The notes under the pieces were generated by a model. It had not been told where the DNA came from. It did not search any database and was given only the letters and a program-made list of their open reading frames with translations. A stretch of DNA of 64,000 nt from Oscillospiraceae bacterium (GTDB taxonomy: Bacteria > Bacillota > Clostridia > Oscillospirales > Acutalibacteraceae), in contig DPOR01000013.1 of assembly GCA_003538135.1 (NCBI GenBank), forward strand, positions 49,758 to 113,757, given 5' to 3'. A program made the position numbers and the translations under genes. The first letter of the stretch is position 1, and each line of letters begins with the position of its first letter. Shown here piece by piece: positions 16,095-25,172 of the stretch.

Positions 16095-17423
16095 ATGTCA
16101 AAACCGGTTGTTGCAATCGTCGGCAGACCCAATGTCGGCAAATCGACCCTGTTCAACAAGCTCGTCGGAGCGCGTCTGAGCATAGTCGATGATACCCCCG
16201 GCGTTACCCGCGACAGAATCTACGGAGACTGCGAGTGGGGCGGCAGAACCTTGCTGCTCGTTGATACGGGCGGCATAGAGCCGTATTCGGACGATATAAT
16301 CCTAAAGCAGATGCGCCGTCAGGCTCAGCTTGCTATAGACAGTGCTGATGTCATAATTCTTGTTACCGACGTGCGCTCCGGCGTTGTCTCGACCGACAGA
16401 GAGGTGGCGTCCATGCTCCAAAAGAGCGGAAAGCCGATAGTCCTCTGCGTCAACAAGTGCGACACGGTCGGTGAACCTCCCGCGGAGTACTACGAGTTTT
16501 ATAACCTCGGGCTCGGCGATCCGATAGCCGTCTCGTCCGTCCACGGAATGGGCACGGGCGACCTGCTCGACGCGGTGTGCGAATATCTGCCGCCCGCCGA
16601 GGAAAATGAGGAGGAGGACGACACCGTCAAGGTTGCCGTTATCGGCAAGCCCAATGTCGGAAAATCGTCGCTTGTCAACGCTATCCTCGGCGAGGACAGA
16701 ATGATAGTCTCCGATATCGCGGGCACGACCCGTGACGCAACGGATTCTTATGTGGAAAATAAATACGGCAAGTTTGTCTTTATAGATACCGCCGGCCTGC
16801 GCAGAAAGAGCCGCGTCTACGACTCTATTGAAAAATATTCCGTAATTAGAGCGAGAATGGCTGTTGAACGTGCGCAGGTATGTGTTATAATGATAGATGC
16901 GGTAGAGGGCTTTACCGAGCAGGATTCCAAGGTCGCGGGTATCGCGCACGAGCTCGGCAAGGCGTGCATAATCGCCGTCAACAAGTGGGACGCCGTCGAA
17001 AAGGACGGCAAGACCATGGACAGCTACCGCAAAAAGCTGATGAACGATTTCTCGTTTATGTCCTACGCCCCGATAATATTTATCTCGGCAAAGACGGGGC
17101 TCAGGCTCGACAGACTGTTTGAGCTTATCAAATATGTTGACGACCAGAACGCCATGCGCATTTCGACAGGCCGCCTCAACGACCTGCTCGCCGATGCCAC
17201 GGCGCGCGTCCAGCCGCCGACCGACAAGGGCAGGAGGCTCAAGATATTCTATATGACTCAGGCCTCGACCCGCCCGCCGACATTTGTCTGCTTTGTCAAC
17301 CGCAAGGACTTGTTCCATTACAGCTATCAGCGCTATATCGACAATCAGATTCGCTCGGTATTCGGCCTTGAGGGCACTCCGACGCGCATGATAATCAGAG
17401 AAAGGGAATCAAACAAGAAATGA
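16095..17423 (+). CDS. der: Ribosome biogenesis GTPase Der (EngA)
   Basis: Essential GTPase acting in late 50S subunit assembly, unusual in having two tandem G domains. 442 residues: G1 of the first domain is GRPNVGKSTLFN with DTGG and NKCD; the second has GKPNVGKSSLVN, DTAG and NKWD. The C-terminal ~90 residues form the KH-like domain (KIFYMTQASTRPPTFVCFVN). The ATG gives the standard Der N-terminus MSKPVVAIVGRPNVGKS. No good ribosome site lies within 15 bases of this ATG; the nearest, GAAAGGAAG, is about 40 bases upstream. It overlaps ruvC by four bases (ATGA). Confidence 0.97.
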   Translation: MSKPVVAIVGRPNVGKSTLFNKLVGARLSIVDDTPGVTRDRIYGDCEWGGRTLLLVDTGGIEPYSDDIILKQMRRQAQLAIDSADVIILVTDVRSGVVSTDREVASMLQKSGKPIVLCVNKCDTVGEPPAEYYEFYNLGLGDPIAVSSVHGMGTGDLLDAVCEYLPPAEENEEEDDTVKVAVIGKPNVGKSSLVNAILGEDRMIVSDIAGTTRDATDSYVENKYGKFVFIDTAGLRRKSRVYDSIEKYSVIRARMAVERAQVCVIMIDAVEGFTEQDSKVAGIAHELGKACIIAVNKWDAVEKDGKTMDSYRKKLMNDFSFMSYAPIIFISAKTGLRLDRLFELIKYVDDQNAMRISTGRLNDLLADATARVQPPTDKGRRLKIFYMTQASTRPPTFVCFVNRKDLFHYSYQRYIDNQIRSVFGLEGTPTRMIIRERESNKK

Positions 17424-17920
17424 TAGTTCTCGGTATCGATCCCGGATATGCAATAGTCGGCTGCGGTGTTGTGGAGTATAAGAACAACCACTTCACCATG
17501 CTCGACTACGGCGCGGTGACAACGCCCGCCGGGATGCCGTTCAACCTCAGGCTTGAGCGCATATACGACGGAGTCTCGGAGCTTATGGAAAAATATAAGC
17601 CCGAAGCGATGTCGATAGAGAAGCTTTTTTATAATAACAACGCCAAAACGGTTATCGATGTCAGCCAGGCGAGGGGAGTTCTTGTCCTCGCCGCGCAGAA
17701 GCACCGTATCCCGATTTTTGAGTATACGCCCCTGCAGGTCAAGCAGAGCGTCGTCGGCTACGGACGCGCCGAAAAGAAGCAGGTGCAGGAGATGACGAGG
17801 ATAATCCTCAATCTTGATAAGATTCCGAAGCCCGACGATGCCGCCGATGCGCTCGCAATGGCAGTCTGCCACTGCCATTGCAGCGGCTCCGTCATGGGCA
17901 GACTCAACACAAGCATATAA
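17420..17920 (+). CDS. ruvC: Holliday junction endonuclease RuvC
   Basis: Dimeric nuclease that resolves Holliday junctions by paired nicks, guided by RuvAB. 166 residues. Catalytic acids are seen in MIVLGIDPGYAIVG (Asp7), AMSIEKLFYNNNAKT (Glu) and PKPDDAADALAMAVCH (Asp pair). The start ATG overlaps the der stop. ruvA begins 11 bases after its stop, and ruvB follows, giving the complete ruvCAB resolvasome in one operon with der. The C-terminus is slightly extended by QRLRHGQ-like residues of no known role in other frames; nothing abnormal in this frame. Confidence 0.96.
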   Translation: MIVLGIDPGYAIVGCGVVEYKNNHFTMLDYGAVTTPAGMPFNLRLERIYDGVSELMEKYKPEAMSIEKLFYNNNAKTVIDVSQARGVLVLAAQKHRIPIFEYTPLQVKQSVVGYGRAEKKQVQEMTRIILNLDKIPKPDDAADALAMAVCHCHCSGSVMGRLNTSI

Positions 17921-17931
17921 AGGAGAGCAGT

Positions 17932-18537
17932 ATGTTTTACAGTATCACGGGTCGGGTAGTCCATACCGATGCGACGAGCGTCGCGGTCGACTGCGGCGGA
18001 GTTGCGTTTAATTGCAGCGCCACGGCGAACACCCTGAGAAATATCGGCGCCATAGGCGATACGGTCACGCTCTATACGTATCTAAACGTCCGCGAGGACG
18101 CGCTCGATATGTTCGGCTTCTATGATAAAGACGAGCTCGACTGCTTCAAGCTGCTCATAAACGTTACCGGCGTCGGTCCGAAGGCTGCGCTTGCGATACT
18201 CTCGCAGCTGACTCCGAACAGACTTGCCGTCTGCGTCGCTTCGGGCGATATAAAGTCGATAACAGCGGCTCAGGGCGTGGGCGCGAAGATAGCGCAGCGA
18301 GTTGTGCTTGAGCTTAAAGATAAGCTTAAATCATATATATCCTCAGAGAACCGCGAGGAATTGGCGGCAATAAACGCGGCCGCGTCGTCGAGTGCGGGCG
18401 AGGAGGCGGTCGATGCCCTCGTTATGCTCGGCTACACAAAGACCGAGGCGGCCTCGGCAGTCGGCAGGCTCGATCAGTCGCTGCCGTCGGATGAGCTGAT
18501 AAAACAGGCGCTGCGCCTTATTTCAAAGAATATATAA
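17932..18537 (+). CDS. ruvA: Holliday junction DNA helicase subunit RuvA
   Basis: Tetrameric protein that clamps the four-way junction and loads RuvB. 201 residues: N-terminal OB domain starting MFYSITGRVVHTD, with LYTYLNVREDALDMFGFYD; helix-hairpin-helix motifs in LLINVTGVGPKAALAILS and GVGAKIAQRVVLELKDKL; and the C-terminal three-helix domain (EAVDALVMLGYTKTEAASAV) that regulates RuvB. The ATG at 17932 is chosen over the longer frame because it follows AAGGAGAG and matches RuvA N-termini. Confidence 0.97.
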   Translation: MFYSITGRVVHTDATSVAVDCGGVAFNCSATANTLRNIGAIGDTVTLYTYLNVREDALDMFGFYDKDELDCFKLLINVTGVGPKAALAILSQLTPNRLAVCVASGDIKSITAAQGVGAKIAQRVVLELKDKLKSYISSENREELAAINAAASSSAGEEAVDALVMLGYTKTEAASAVGRLDQSLPSDELIKQALRLISKNI

Positions 18538-18558
18538 CGGGACAAAGGAGACGGCTCT

Positions 18559-19587
18559 ATGGATATGGACAATGAAAACCGCATAGTTACCCCCGATCTC
18601 TCGCCCGAGGATTCCGATATTGAGTTTTCCCTGCGCCCGCGCAGACTGACCGACTATATCGGTCAGGAGAAGGCGAAGGAAAACCTCTCGGTTTATATCG
18701 AGGCTGCCCGCCACAGAGGCGACTGCCTCGACCACGTTTTGCTTTACGGCCCTCCCGGACTCGGCAAAACGACTCTTGCGGGCATAATAGCGAATGAAAT
18801 GGATGTCAATCTCCGCGTGACCTCGGGTCCCGCGATAGAGAAGCCCGGCGACCTCGCCGCATTGCTGACGAATCTCAACGACGGAGACGTGCTCTTTGTC
18901 GATGAGATACATCGTCTGTCCCGCGCGGTCGAAGAGGTGCTCTATCCCGCCATGGAGGACAGCGCGATAGATATAATAATCGGCAAGGGCCCGTCGGCGC
19001 GTTCGATAAGGCTTGACCTGCCGCACTTCACCCTCGTCGGCGCAACGACCAGAGCGGGTCAGCTGAGTGCGCCTTTGCGCGACCGCTTCGGCGTTATTCT
19101 CCGCCTCGAGATGTATACCACCGAGCAGCTCTCGCAGATAGTCACGCGCTCCGCCGGCATACTCGGTATAGAGATGGATCCGAGCGGCTCGGTTGAAATA
19201 GCCTCCCGCTCGCGCGGCACTCCGCGAATCGCAAACAGATTTTTAAAGCGCGTGCGCGACTTCGCCCAGGTCATGGGCGACGGCGTAATAACCCGCGAAA
19301 CAGCTTCGATGGCGCTCGACCGCATGGAGGTCGATGCCCTCGGGCTTGATTCGATAGACAGACTTGTTCTTACCACCATGATAAGAAACTACAACGGCGG
19401 CCCCGTGGGGCTGGAGACGATAGCCGCGGCAGTCGGCGAAGAGGCCATAACCATTGAGGACGTCTATGAGCCGTACCTCATGCAGATAGGCTTTTTGAGC
19501 AGGACTCCGCGCGGACGCACGGTCACTCCCGCCGCCTACAGGCATCTCGGCATAGCAATGCCGGGTCAGCAGCAGTTCGACATTTGA
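18559..19587 (+). CDS. ruvB: Holliday junction branch migration ATPase RuvB
   Basis: AAA+ hexameric motor that drives branch migration with RuvA. 342 residues. It carries the RuvB start LRPRRLTDYIGQEKAKENL, Walker A GPPGLGKTTLAG, Walker B LFVDEIHRLSRAVEE, sensor 1 VGATTRAGQLSAPLRDRFG and the C-terminal winged helix with GFLSRTPRGRTVTPAAYRHL. The ATG at 18559 follows AAAGGAG with 8-base spacing. It closes the ruvCAB set; glmM follows after 19 bases behind CGGAGGT. Confidence 0.97.
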   Translation: MDMDNENRIVTPDLSPEDSDIEFSLRPRRLTDYIGQEKAKENLSVYIEAARHRGDCLDHVLLYGPPGLGKTTLAGIIANEMDVNLRVTSGPAIEKPGDLAALLTNLNDGDVLFVDEIHRLSRAVEEVLYPAMEDSAIDIIIGKGPSARSIRLDLPHFTLVGATTRAGQLSAPLRDRFGVILRLEMYTTEQLSQIVTRSAGILGIEMDPSGSVEIASRSRGTPRIANRFLKRVRDFAQVMGDGVITRETASMALDRMEVDALGLDSIDRLVLTTMIRNYNGGPVGLETIAAAVGEEAITIEDVYEPYLMQIGFLSRTPRGRTVTPAAYRHLGIAMPGQQQFDI

Positions 19588-19606
19588 CAATCGGAGGTTA
19601 ATTTAT

Positions 19607-20956
19607 ATGGGAAGACTTTTCGGAACAGACGGCGCAAGAGGCGTTGCAAACAGTGAGCTTACCTGCGAGCTCGCCATGAAAATAGGCAGAGCTACCGCCA
19701 TGGTGCTCACGGACAGCGCGCATAAGCGCCCCCGCGTGCTTATAGGTATGGATACCCGCGCATCCTCGGAGATGCTCGAGTCCGCTATCAGCGCAGGCCT
19801 TTGCTCTGTCGGAGCGGATGTTCTGCTCCTCGGCGTTGTGCCGACCCCGGCAGTGGCGTTCCTTGTGCAGAAATACAAGTACGATGCGGGCATAATGATT
19901 TCCGCTTCGCATAACCCCTGCGAATATAACGGTATCAAAATTTTCAAGTCCGACGGATACAAGCTCCCCGACGCGCTCGAGGAGGAGATAGAGGCGATAA
20001 TCCTCGATGAGACGGTTGTTCCTCCCGTCAAAATAGGCGGCGACGTCGGCAGAGTCACAACGTCGGAGATGCCGATTTTCGATTATATAACCCATCTGTG
20101 CTCGACCGTCGATTACAGGTTCAACAATATGAGAATAGCTCTCGACTGCGCCAACGGCTCCGCAAGCATAACCGCTCCCGAGTTCTTCATGCAGATGGGC
20201 GCTGAGTGCGATGTGCTCTCAAACGAGCCGGACGGCGTCAATATCAATGACAACTGCGGCTCGACTCACCTTGAAAATCTTCGAAAATATGTCGTTGAGC
20301 ACGGTCTTATGGCGGGCTTCGCCTTCGACGGCGACGCAGACAGACTTCTTGCGGTTGACGAAAACGGCGAAGTTGTTGACGGCGATAAGATAATCGCCAT
20401 TTGCGCAAAGGATATGAAGGAGCGCGGCGAGCTCGACGGCGACACGGCCGTTGTCACCGTCATGAGCAACATGGGCTTCCACAAGTTCTGCGCCGATAAT
20501 GATATAAACTGCGAGATAACAAAGGTCGGCGACCGCTATGTCCTCGAGCGTATGCTCGAAAAGGGCTATGCCATAGGCGGCGAGCAGTCCGGCCATGTTA
20601 TTTTCCTGCACCATTCGACCACCGGCGACGGCGAAGTTACCGCAGCTCAGGTGCTCCAGACCATGAAGCGCACCGGAAAGTCGCTCTCCGAGCTTGCAAA
20701 ATGCATGGAGGTCTATCCGCAGGTGCTCAAGAATGTCAGAGTCTCCAATATCGGTAAGGTGCGTTTCGCAAGCGATGAGGAGATAAAGAAGGCCATAGCC
20801 AGAGCCGAATCCGAACTCGGCGAGGACGGACGCGTGCTCGTTCGCGTGTCGGGCACCGAGCCGCTCGTCAGAGTCATGCTTGAGGGCAAGGATAAAAAGC
20901 TTATTGAAAAGCTCTGCGACGAGATTGCCGAGGTCGTCAGGGAGAGACTTATATAA
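19607..20956 (+). CDS. glmM: Phosphoglucosamine mutase
   Basis: Converts glucosamine-6-phosphate to glucosamine-1-phosphate for UDP-GlcNAc and peptidoglycan. 449 residues. N-terminus MGRLFGTDGARGVANSELT; the phosphoserine loop is ISASHNPCEYNG with the active Ser at residue 101; the magnesium loop is AFDGDADRLLAVDE; the sugar-binding loop is GGEQSGHVIF; and the C-terminal phosphate site is VLVRVSGTEPLVRVM. All parts are present and full length. A separate phosphohexomutase of another subfamily lies at 54 kb. Confidence 0.96.
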   Translation: MGRLFGTDGARGVANSELTCELAMKIGRATAMVLTDSAHKRPRVLIGMDTRASSEMLESAISAGLCSVGADVLLLGVVPTPAVAFLVQKYKYDAGIMISASHNPCEYNGIKIFKSDGYKLPDALEEEIEAIILDETVVPPVKIGGDVGRVTTSEMPIFDYITHLCSTVDYRFNNMRIALDCANGSASITAPEFFMQMGAECDVLSNEPDGVNINDNCGSTHLENLRKYVVEHGLMAGFAFDGDADRLLAVDENGEVVDGDKIIAICAKDMKERGELDGDTAVVTVMSNMGFHKFCADNDINCEITKVGDRYVLERMLEKGYAIGGEQSGHVIFLHHSTTGDGEVTAAQVLQTMKRTGKSLSELAKCMEVYPQVLKNVRVSNIGKVRFASDEEIKKAIARAESELGEDGRVLVRVSGTEPLVRVMLEGKDKKLIEKLCDEIAEVVRERLI

Positions 20957-20992
20957 AGGGAGCGCGGTTTTCCGCGCCGGAGAGGAAAAGAT

Positions 20993-21856
20993 ATGCGCGT
21001 TGCCGATAAATGGAAGGATTATGAGCTGCTCGACTGTTCGTCGGGGCAGAGGCTCGAGCGTTGGGGAGATGTTATACTCATACGACCCGACCCGCAGGTT
21101 ATCTGGAAAACAGAAAAGACCCATCCGCTCTGGTATAAGGCGCACGCTGTCTATAACCGCTCCTCCTCGGGCGGCGGAAAATGGGATATCAGAAGAAAGA
21201 TACCCGATGCGTGGAAGATAAAATACGGCGAGCTCGCGTTTATGGTCAAGCCCATGGGCTTCAAGCATACCGGAGTTTTCCCGGAGCAGGCGGTCAATTG
21301 GGATATGACGGCTCAGATAATCAGAGACGAGCGCAGACCCCTGCGCGTGCTGAACCTTTTCGCCTATACGGGCGCGGCGACGGTTTCGGCTCTCAACGCC
21401 GGAGCGCACGTCACCCATGTAGACGCTTCAAAGGGCATGGTTGCCTGGGCTAAAGAAAACGCCGCCGTAAGCGGACTTTCGGAGCAGCCCGTGCGCTGGC
21501 TCGTTGACGACTGCATGAAGTTTGTCGAGCGCGAGATACGCCGCGGCAACAAATACGATATCATAATCATGGACCCGCCGTCATACGGAAGAGGACCGGG
21601 CGGCGAGATCTGGAAGCTTGAGGATGCGGTGTATGACTTTGCGTCGCTGTGTACCGCCGTGCTGTCGGACGACCCCGTTATGGTGCTCATCAATTCCTAC
21701 ACAACGGGACTTTCCGCGTCCGTCATGCAGTATATACTCGGCAGCACCGTGTCGCCGCTGTTCGGCGGCAGGGTGACCTCCGATGAGATCGGTCTGCCCG
21801 TCACAGCCTCGGGGCTTGTTCTGCCCTGCGGCGCAAGCGCAGTGTGGAGAAGATAA
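20993..21856 (+). CDS. Class I SAM-dependent methyltransferase, RlmI/RlmK-like
   Basis: A 287-residue Rossmann methyltransferase. SAM motif I is VLNLFAYTGAATVSALNAGA, followed by VDASKGMVAWAKENA and the catalytic-type DPPSYGRGPGGE, the same order as in RlmI/RlmK-type 23S rRNA cytosine or guanine methyltransferases. The N-terminal ~100 residues (ERWGDVILIRPDPQVIW, PDAWKIKYGELAF) resemble a small beta domain rather than a canonical PUA. Substrate is therefore probably rRNA, but this is inference. It lies between glmM and ecfA1; the ecfA1 ribosome site falls inside its last codons. Confidence 0.85.
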   Translation: MRVADKWKDYELLDCSSGQRLERWGDVILIRPDPQVIWKTEKTHPLWYKAHAVYNRSSSGGGKWDIRRKIPDAWKIKYGELAFMVKPMGFKHTGVFPEQAVNWDMTAQIIRDERRPLRVLNLFAYTGAATVSALNAGAHVTHVDASKGMVAWAKENAAVSGLSEQPVRWLVDDCMKFVEREIRRGNKYDIIIMDPPSYGRGPGGEIWKLEDAVYDFASLCTAVLSDDPVMVLINSYTTGLSASVMQYILGSTVSPLFGGRVTSDEIGLPVTASGLVLPCGASAVWRR

Positions 21857-21858
21857 GA

Positions 21859-22722
21859 ATGAGCGAGAAGTTTATTGAATTTAAAAATGTAACCTATACC
21901 TATGAGCCGGAGGAGCAAGGCGAAGCCAAGCCCTCTCCGGCACTTTGCGATATAGACCTGACCGTTGAACGCGGCGAATTTATAGCCGTCCTCGGTCATA
22001 ACGGCTCCGGCAAGAGCACTCTTGCAAAGCTGACGAACGCCATATTGGTGCCCGAGAGCGGCACAGTCACCGTCGACGGGATAGACACCTCCGACGAGGA
22101 CAAGCTGATAGATATCCGCCGCAAGGTGGGTATGGTGTTCCAGAATCCCGATAATCAGATAGTCGCCACCATAGTTGAGGACGATGTGGCGTTCGGACCC
22201 GAAAATTTAGGCGTAGCTCCCGAGGAGATACGCAAAAGAGTCGACGGCGCGCTCAAGGCCGTCGGAATGTACGAGTACCGTCTGCGTGAGCCGCACAAAC
22301 TCTCGGGCGGTCAGAAACAGCGCGTAGCGATCGCGGGCATAATCGCCATGCAGACGGGCTGCATAGTGCTCGACGAGCCTACGGCCATGCTCGACCCGCG
22401 CGGCAGGCGCGAGGTCTTTGATACCGTGCGCCGATTAAACCGCGAGATGGGCATAACGGTTCTCTTTGTCACGCATTTTATGGACGAGGCGGTCAAGGCC
22501 GACCGAGTCATAGTTATAGATTCGGGGCGTCTCTGCCTCGACGGAACTCCGCGCGAGGTGTTTTCGCAGACCGAGCTTCTGCGCCGCTGCGGACTTGATG
22601 TGCCGCAGAGCACAGAGCTGTGCCACCGCCTCATCGAAAAGGGACTAGACCTGCCCGGCAATATTCTTGACGCCGACGAGTGCGTTGAGGCGCTTTCGAA
22701 AATAATGGAGGTGAGCCGATGA
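21859..22722 (+). CDS. ecfA1: Energy-coupling factor transporter ATPase EcfA1
   Basis: First ATPase of the energy-coupling factor vitamin/metal importer. 287 residues with Walker A GHNGSGKSTLA, Q-loop MVFQNPDNQIVATIVEDDVAFG, signature LSGGQKQRVAIAG and Walker B CIVLDEPTAMLDP. The ATG at 21859 is preferred over an in-frame GTG at 21844 because GGAG at 21846 is correctly spaced for it. An ATGA overlap links it to ecfA2. The FQNPDNQ motif is typical of the A1 subunit. Confidence 0.94.
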   Translation: MSEKFIEFKNVTYTYEPEEQGEAKPSPALCDIDLTVERGEFIAVLGHNGSGKSTLAKLTNAILVPESGTVTVDGIDTSDEDKLIDIRRKVGMVFQNPDNQIVATIVEDDVAFGPENLGVAPEEIRKRVDGALKAVGMYEYRLREPHKLSGGQKQRVAIAGIIAMQTGCIVLDEPTAMLDPRGRREVFDTVRRLNREMGITVLFVTHFMDEAVKADRVIVIDSGRLCLDGTPREVFSQTELLRRCGLDVPQSTELCHRLIEKGLDLPGNILDADECVEALSKIMEVSR

Positions 22723-23582
22723 CAATTCTTGAAACAGAAAATCTCACCCACTATTATGAAAACGGCATGGCGGGAGCCGTCGCCGCTATCGAGGATATAA
22801 ACGTAAAGTTTGAAAAGGGCGAAATAGTCGGAATAATCGGTCATACCGGCTCCGGCAAGAGCACCCTTCTTCAGCATCTCAACGGTCTTTTGAAGCCCGA
22901 TTCGGGCAGAGTTCTGCTTGACGGCGAGGATATCAACAAGGATAAGCGCACCCTGCGCGCCGCGAGATTCAAAGTCGGGCTTTGCTTCCAGTATCCCGAA
23001 TATCAGCTTTTTGAGGAGACTGTTTATAAAGATATCTCGTTCGGTCCGAAGAATATGGGACTCGACGGCGACGAGACGGATCGCCGCGTGCGCCGCGCCG
23101 CAGAATTTGTGGGGCTTAGCGAGGAGCATCTGAAAAAGTCGCCCTTCGACCTCTCGGGCGGCGAGAAGCGCCGTGCGGCGATAGCGGGCGTTATGGCCAT
23201 GGAGCCGGAAGTGCTTATCCTCGACGAGCCTACCGCGGGTCTTGACCCGCGCGGCCGGGAGATAATCCTCTCGCTTGTGCGCACATACCGCGAGCAGACG
23301 GGGAGCACCGTAATTCTCGTCTCCCACAGCATGGAGGATGTCGCCAAAACAGCCGATAAAGTTCTTGTGCTCAACCGTTCCCGCGTTGCGATGTTCGGCA
23401 CTGTGCCCGAGGTCTATTCGCGCACGGACGAACTCGAAGAAATGGGACTCTCCGTCCCGCAGATAACGAAGATTTTCAGAGCTTTGCATGACAGGGGCTT
23501 TGATGTCTCCCCGTCTGTGTTTACCGTCAATCAGGGCGCGGACGAGCTTATTCGCTATTTTGAGGGGAGGGGAATAATATGA
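22719..23582 (+). CDS. ecfA2: Energy-coupling factor transporter ATPase EcfA2
   Basis: Second ECF ATPase, 287 residues, forming a heterodimer with EcfA1. Walker A is GHTGSGKSTLLQHLNGL, the Q-loop is CFQYPEYQLFEETVYKDISFG (the YPEYQLF form marks A2), the signature is LSGGEKRRAAIAG, and Walker B is VLILDEPTAGLDP. Overlaps both neighbours by four bases, so the three subunits are made in equal coupling. Confidence 0.95.
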   Translation: MTILETENLTHYYENGMAGAVAAIEDINVKFEKGEIVGIIGHTGSGKSTLLQHLNGLLKPDSGRVLLDGEDINKDKRTLRAARFKVGLCFQYPEYQLFEETVYKDISFGPKNMGLDGDETDRRVRRAAEFVGLSEEHLKKSPFDLSGGEKRRAAIAGVMAMEPEVLILDEPTAGLDPRGREIILSLVRTYREQTGSTVILVSHSMEDVAKTADKVLVLNRSRVAMFGTVPEVYSRTDELEEMGLSVPQITKIFRALHDRGFDVSPSVFTVNQGADELIRYFEGRGII

Positions 23583-24394
23583 TAAGCGATATCACCATAG
23601 GCCAGTATTATTCCGGAACCTCCGTCATTCACCGCATGGATGCGCGCATGAAATTTGTGCTCACCATGGCGCTCATAGTCATTCTTTTTGTGTGCAGGAA
23701 TTTCTATTCCTTGGCGCTCGGCTTTGTCTTTGTTGTGGCTGCTCTGCTGCTCTCAAGGGTGCCGATGAAGATGATGTGGCGCAGCATAAAGCCGCTTGTC
23801 ATTCTCATGCTCTTTACCGCCGCTATCAATGTTTTCTATAACCGCGGCGGCGAGACGCTCGTCTCGTTCTGGAAAATAACCATAACGACAACAGGCGTTT
23901 ATACGGCGATATTCACCACCGTTCGTATAATCCTGCTTGTCGTCGTCAGCTCGCTGCTGACCTATACTACCACGCCCACCATGCTCACCGACGGCTTGGA
24001 GCGTCTGCTCTCTCCGCTAAAGGTGATAAAGGTGCCCGTGCATACTCTCGCCATGATAATGACGCTTGCTTTGCGTTTTATTCCCGTGCTTATCGAGGAG
24101 ATAGAGCGTATAATGAACGCGCAGAAGGCGCGCGGAGCGGATCTTGAAACGGGCGGGCTTATTAAGCGCGCCAAGGCGCTCATACCGATACTCATTCCGC
24201 TGTTTATTTCATCCTTCCGCAGAGCCTATGAGCTGGCGTTTGCCATGGAGTGCCGCTGCTATACGGGCGGCGAGGGCAGAACGCGCATGAAGCAGATGAA
24301 GCTTGCCGCGCGCGATTTCGTCGCCCTGGGTATTACCGCCGCACTGCTCGCCGCCGTAATTGTCCTCAACCACTATCTCGGACATCTTATCTGA
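23579..24394 (+). CDS. ecfT: Energy-coupling factor transporter membrane subunit EcfT
   Basis: Integral membrane scaffold that joins the ATPases to interchangeable substrate-binding S proteins. 271 residues with about five to six hydrophobic helices. The N-terminus IGQYYSGTSVIHRMDARMKF is typical. The coupling helices carry the Ala-Arg-Gly motifs, one in ERIMNAQKARGADLETGG and a second weaker one in MECRCYTGGEGRTRM. No S component is present in the window, so this is the shared group II module and its substrates are unknown. Confidence 0.94.
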   Translation: MISDITIGQYYSGTSVIHRMDARMKFVLTMALIVILFVCRNFYSLALGFVFVVAALLLSRVPMKMMWRSIKPLVILMLFTAAINVFYNRGGETLVSFWKITITTTGVYTAIFTTVRIILLVVVSSLLTYTTTPTMLTDGLERLLSPLKVIKVPVHTLAMIMTLALRFIPVLIEEIERIMNAQKARGADLETGGLIKRAKALIPILIPLFISSFRRAYELAFAMECRCYTGGEGRTRMKQMKLAARDFVALGITAALLAAVIVLNHYLGHLI

Positions 24395-24408
24395 TCGGAG
24401 TGAAGGCT

Positions 24409-25155
24409 TTGAAGAATCTGCTTTTTACCCTGCGCTATGACGGCACCGCTTATCACGGCTGGCAGGTGCAGGAAAATGCGAATACGGTTCAGCAGACCTT
24501 TCAGGACGCCGCCGAGCGAATCTGCGGAGTTCGGGATAATGTCATAGGCTGTTCGCGTACGGATTCGGGCGTTCATGCCGAGATGTACTGCTGCAATATG
24601 CGAACGGAGTCCCTGATTTCTCCCGAAAAGTGGAAGAGCGCGATGAACGGCGTTTTGCCGCACGATATCGCCGTGACGGACTGCCGCGAAGTGCCGTTTG
24701 AATTTCACGCGCGCTATGACTGCTCCGGCAAGCGATATGTTTACAGAATCTGGAACGCGCAGGAGAGAAACCCTTTTATTTCAAGATATTCATATCACTA
24801 TAAATATCCGCTCGATGCGGATTTCCTGAACCGTCAGGCGGCCGAAATGCTCGGAACTCACGACTTTTCGGCATTCTGCGCAGCAGGCGGCAGCACCGTA
24901 GATAATGTCCGCACGCTGACCCGTGCCGAGGTCGTGCGCCGCGGCGACGAGGTTCTCATGTACTTCGAGGCGGACGGTTTTCTATACAATATGGTCAGAA
25001 TAATGGCGGGCACGCTCCTTGATATTTCGAGGGGGAGAATAGCGCCCGATTCGGTACGGGATATCATTTCATCGCTCGACAGAGACAGGGCGGGGGCGAC
25101 CGCTCCGGCCTGCGGACTCTGCCTTGAGCGGGTTTTCTATAACGGCAAAGACTGA
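24409..25155 (+). CDS. truA: tRNA pseudouridine(38-40) synthase TruA
   Basis: Modifies uridines 38-40 in the tRNA anticodon arm. About 248 residues. N-terminus KNLLFTLRYDGTAYHGWQVQ; the catalytic Asp is in GCSRTDSGVHAEMYC; also seen are ARYDCSGKRYVYRIW and the C-terminal DGFLYNMVRIMAGTLLDI. The TTG at 24409 is favoured because CGGAGTG (24396-24402) is properly spaced for it; an in-frame GTG at 24400 would sit on its own ribosome site. The gene regularly follows ecfT in Firmicutes, as here. Confidence 0.94.
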   Translation: MKNLLFTLRYDGTAYHGWQVQENANTVQQTFQDAAERICGVRDNVIGCSRTDSGVHAEMYCCNMRTESLISPEKWKSAMNGVLPHDIAVTDCREVPFEFHARYDCSGKRYVYRIWNAQERNPFISRYSYHYKYPLDADFLNRQAAEMLGTHDFSAFCAAGGSTVDNVRTLTRAEVVRRGDEVLMYFEADGFLYNMVRIMAGTLLDISRGRIAPDSVRDIISSLDRDRAGATAPACGLCLERVFYNGKD

Positions 25156-25172
25156 ACACGGGGGTGCGGCAG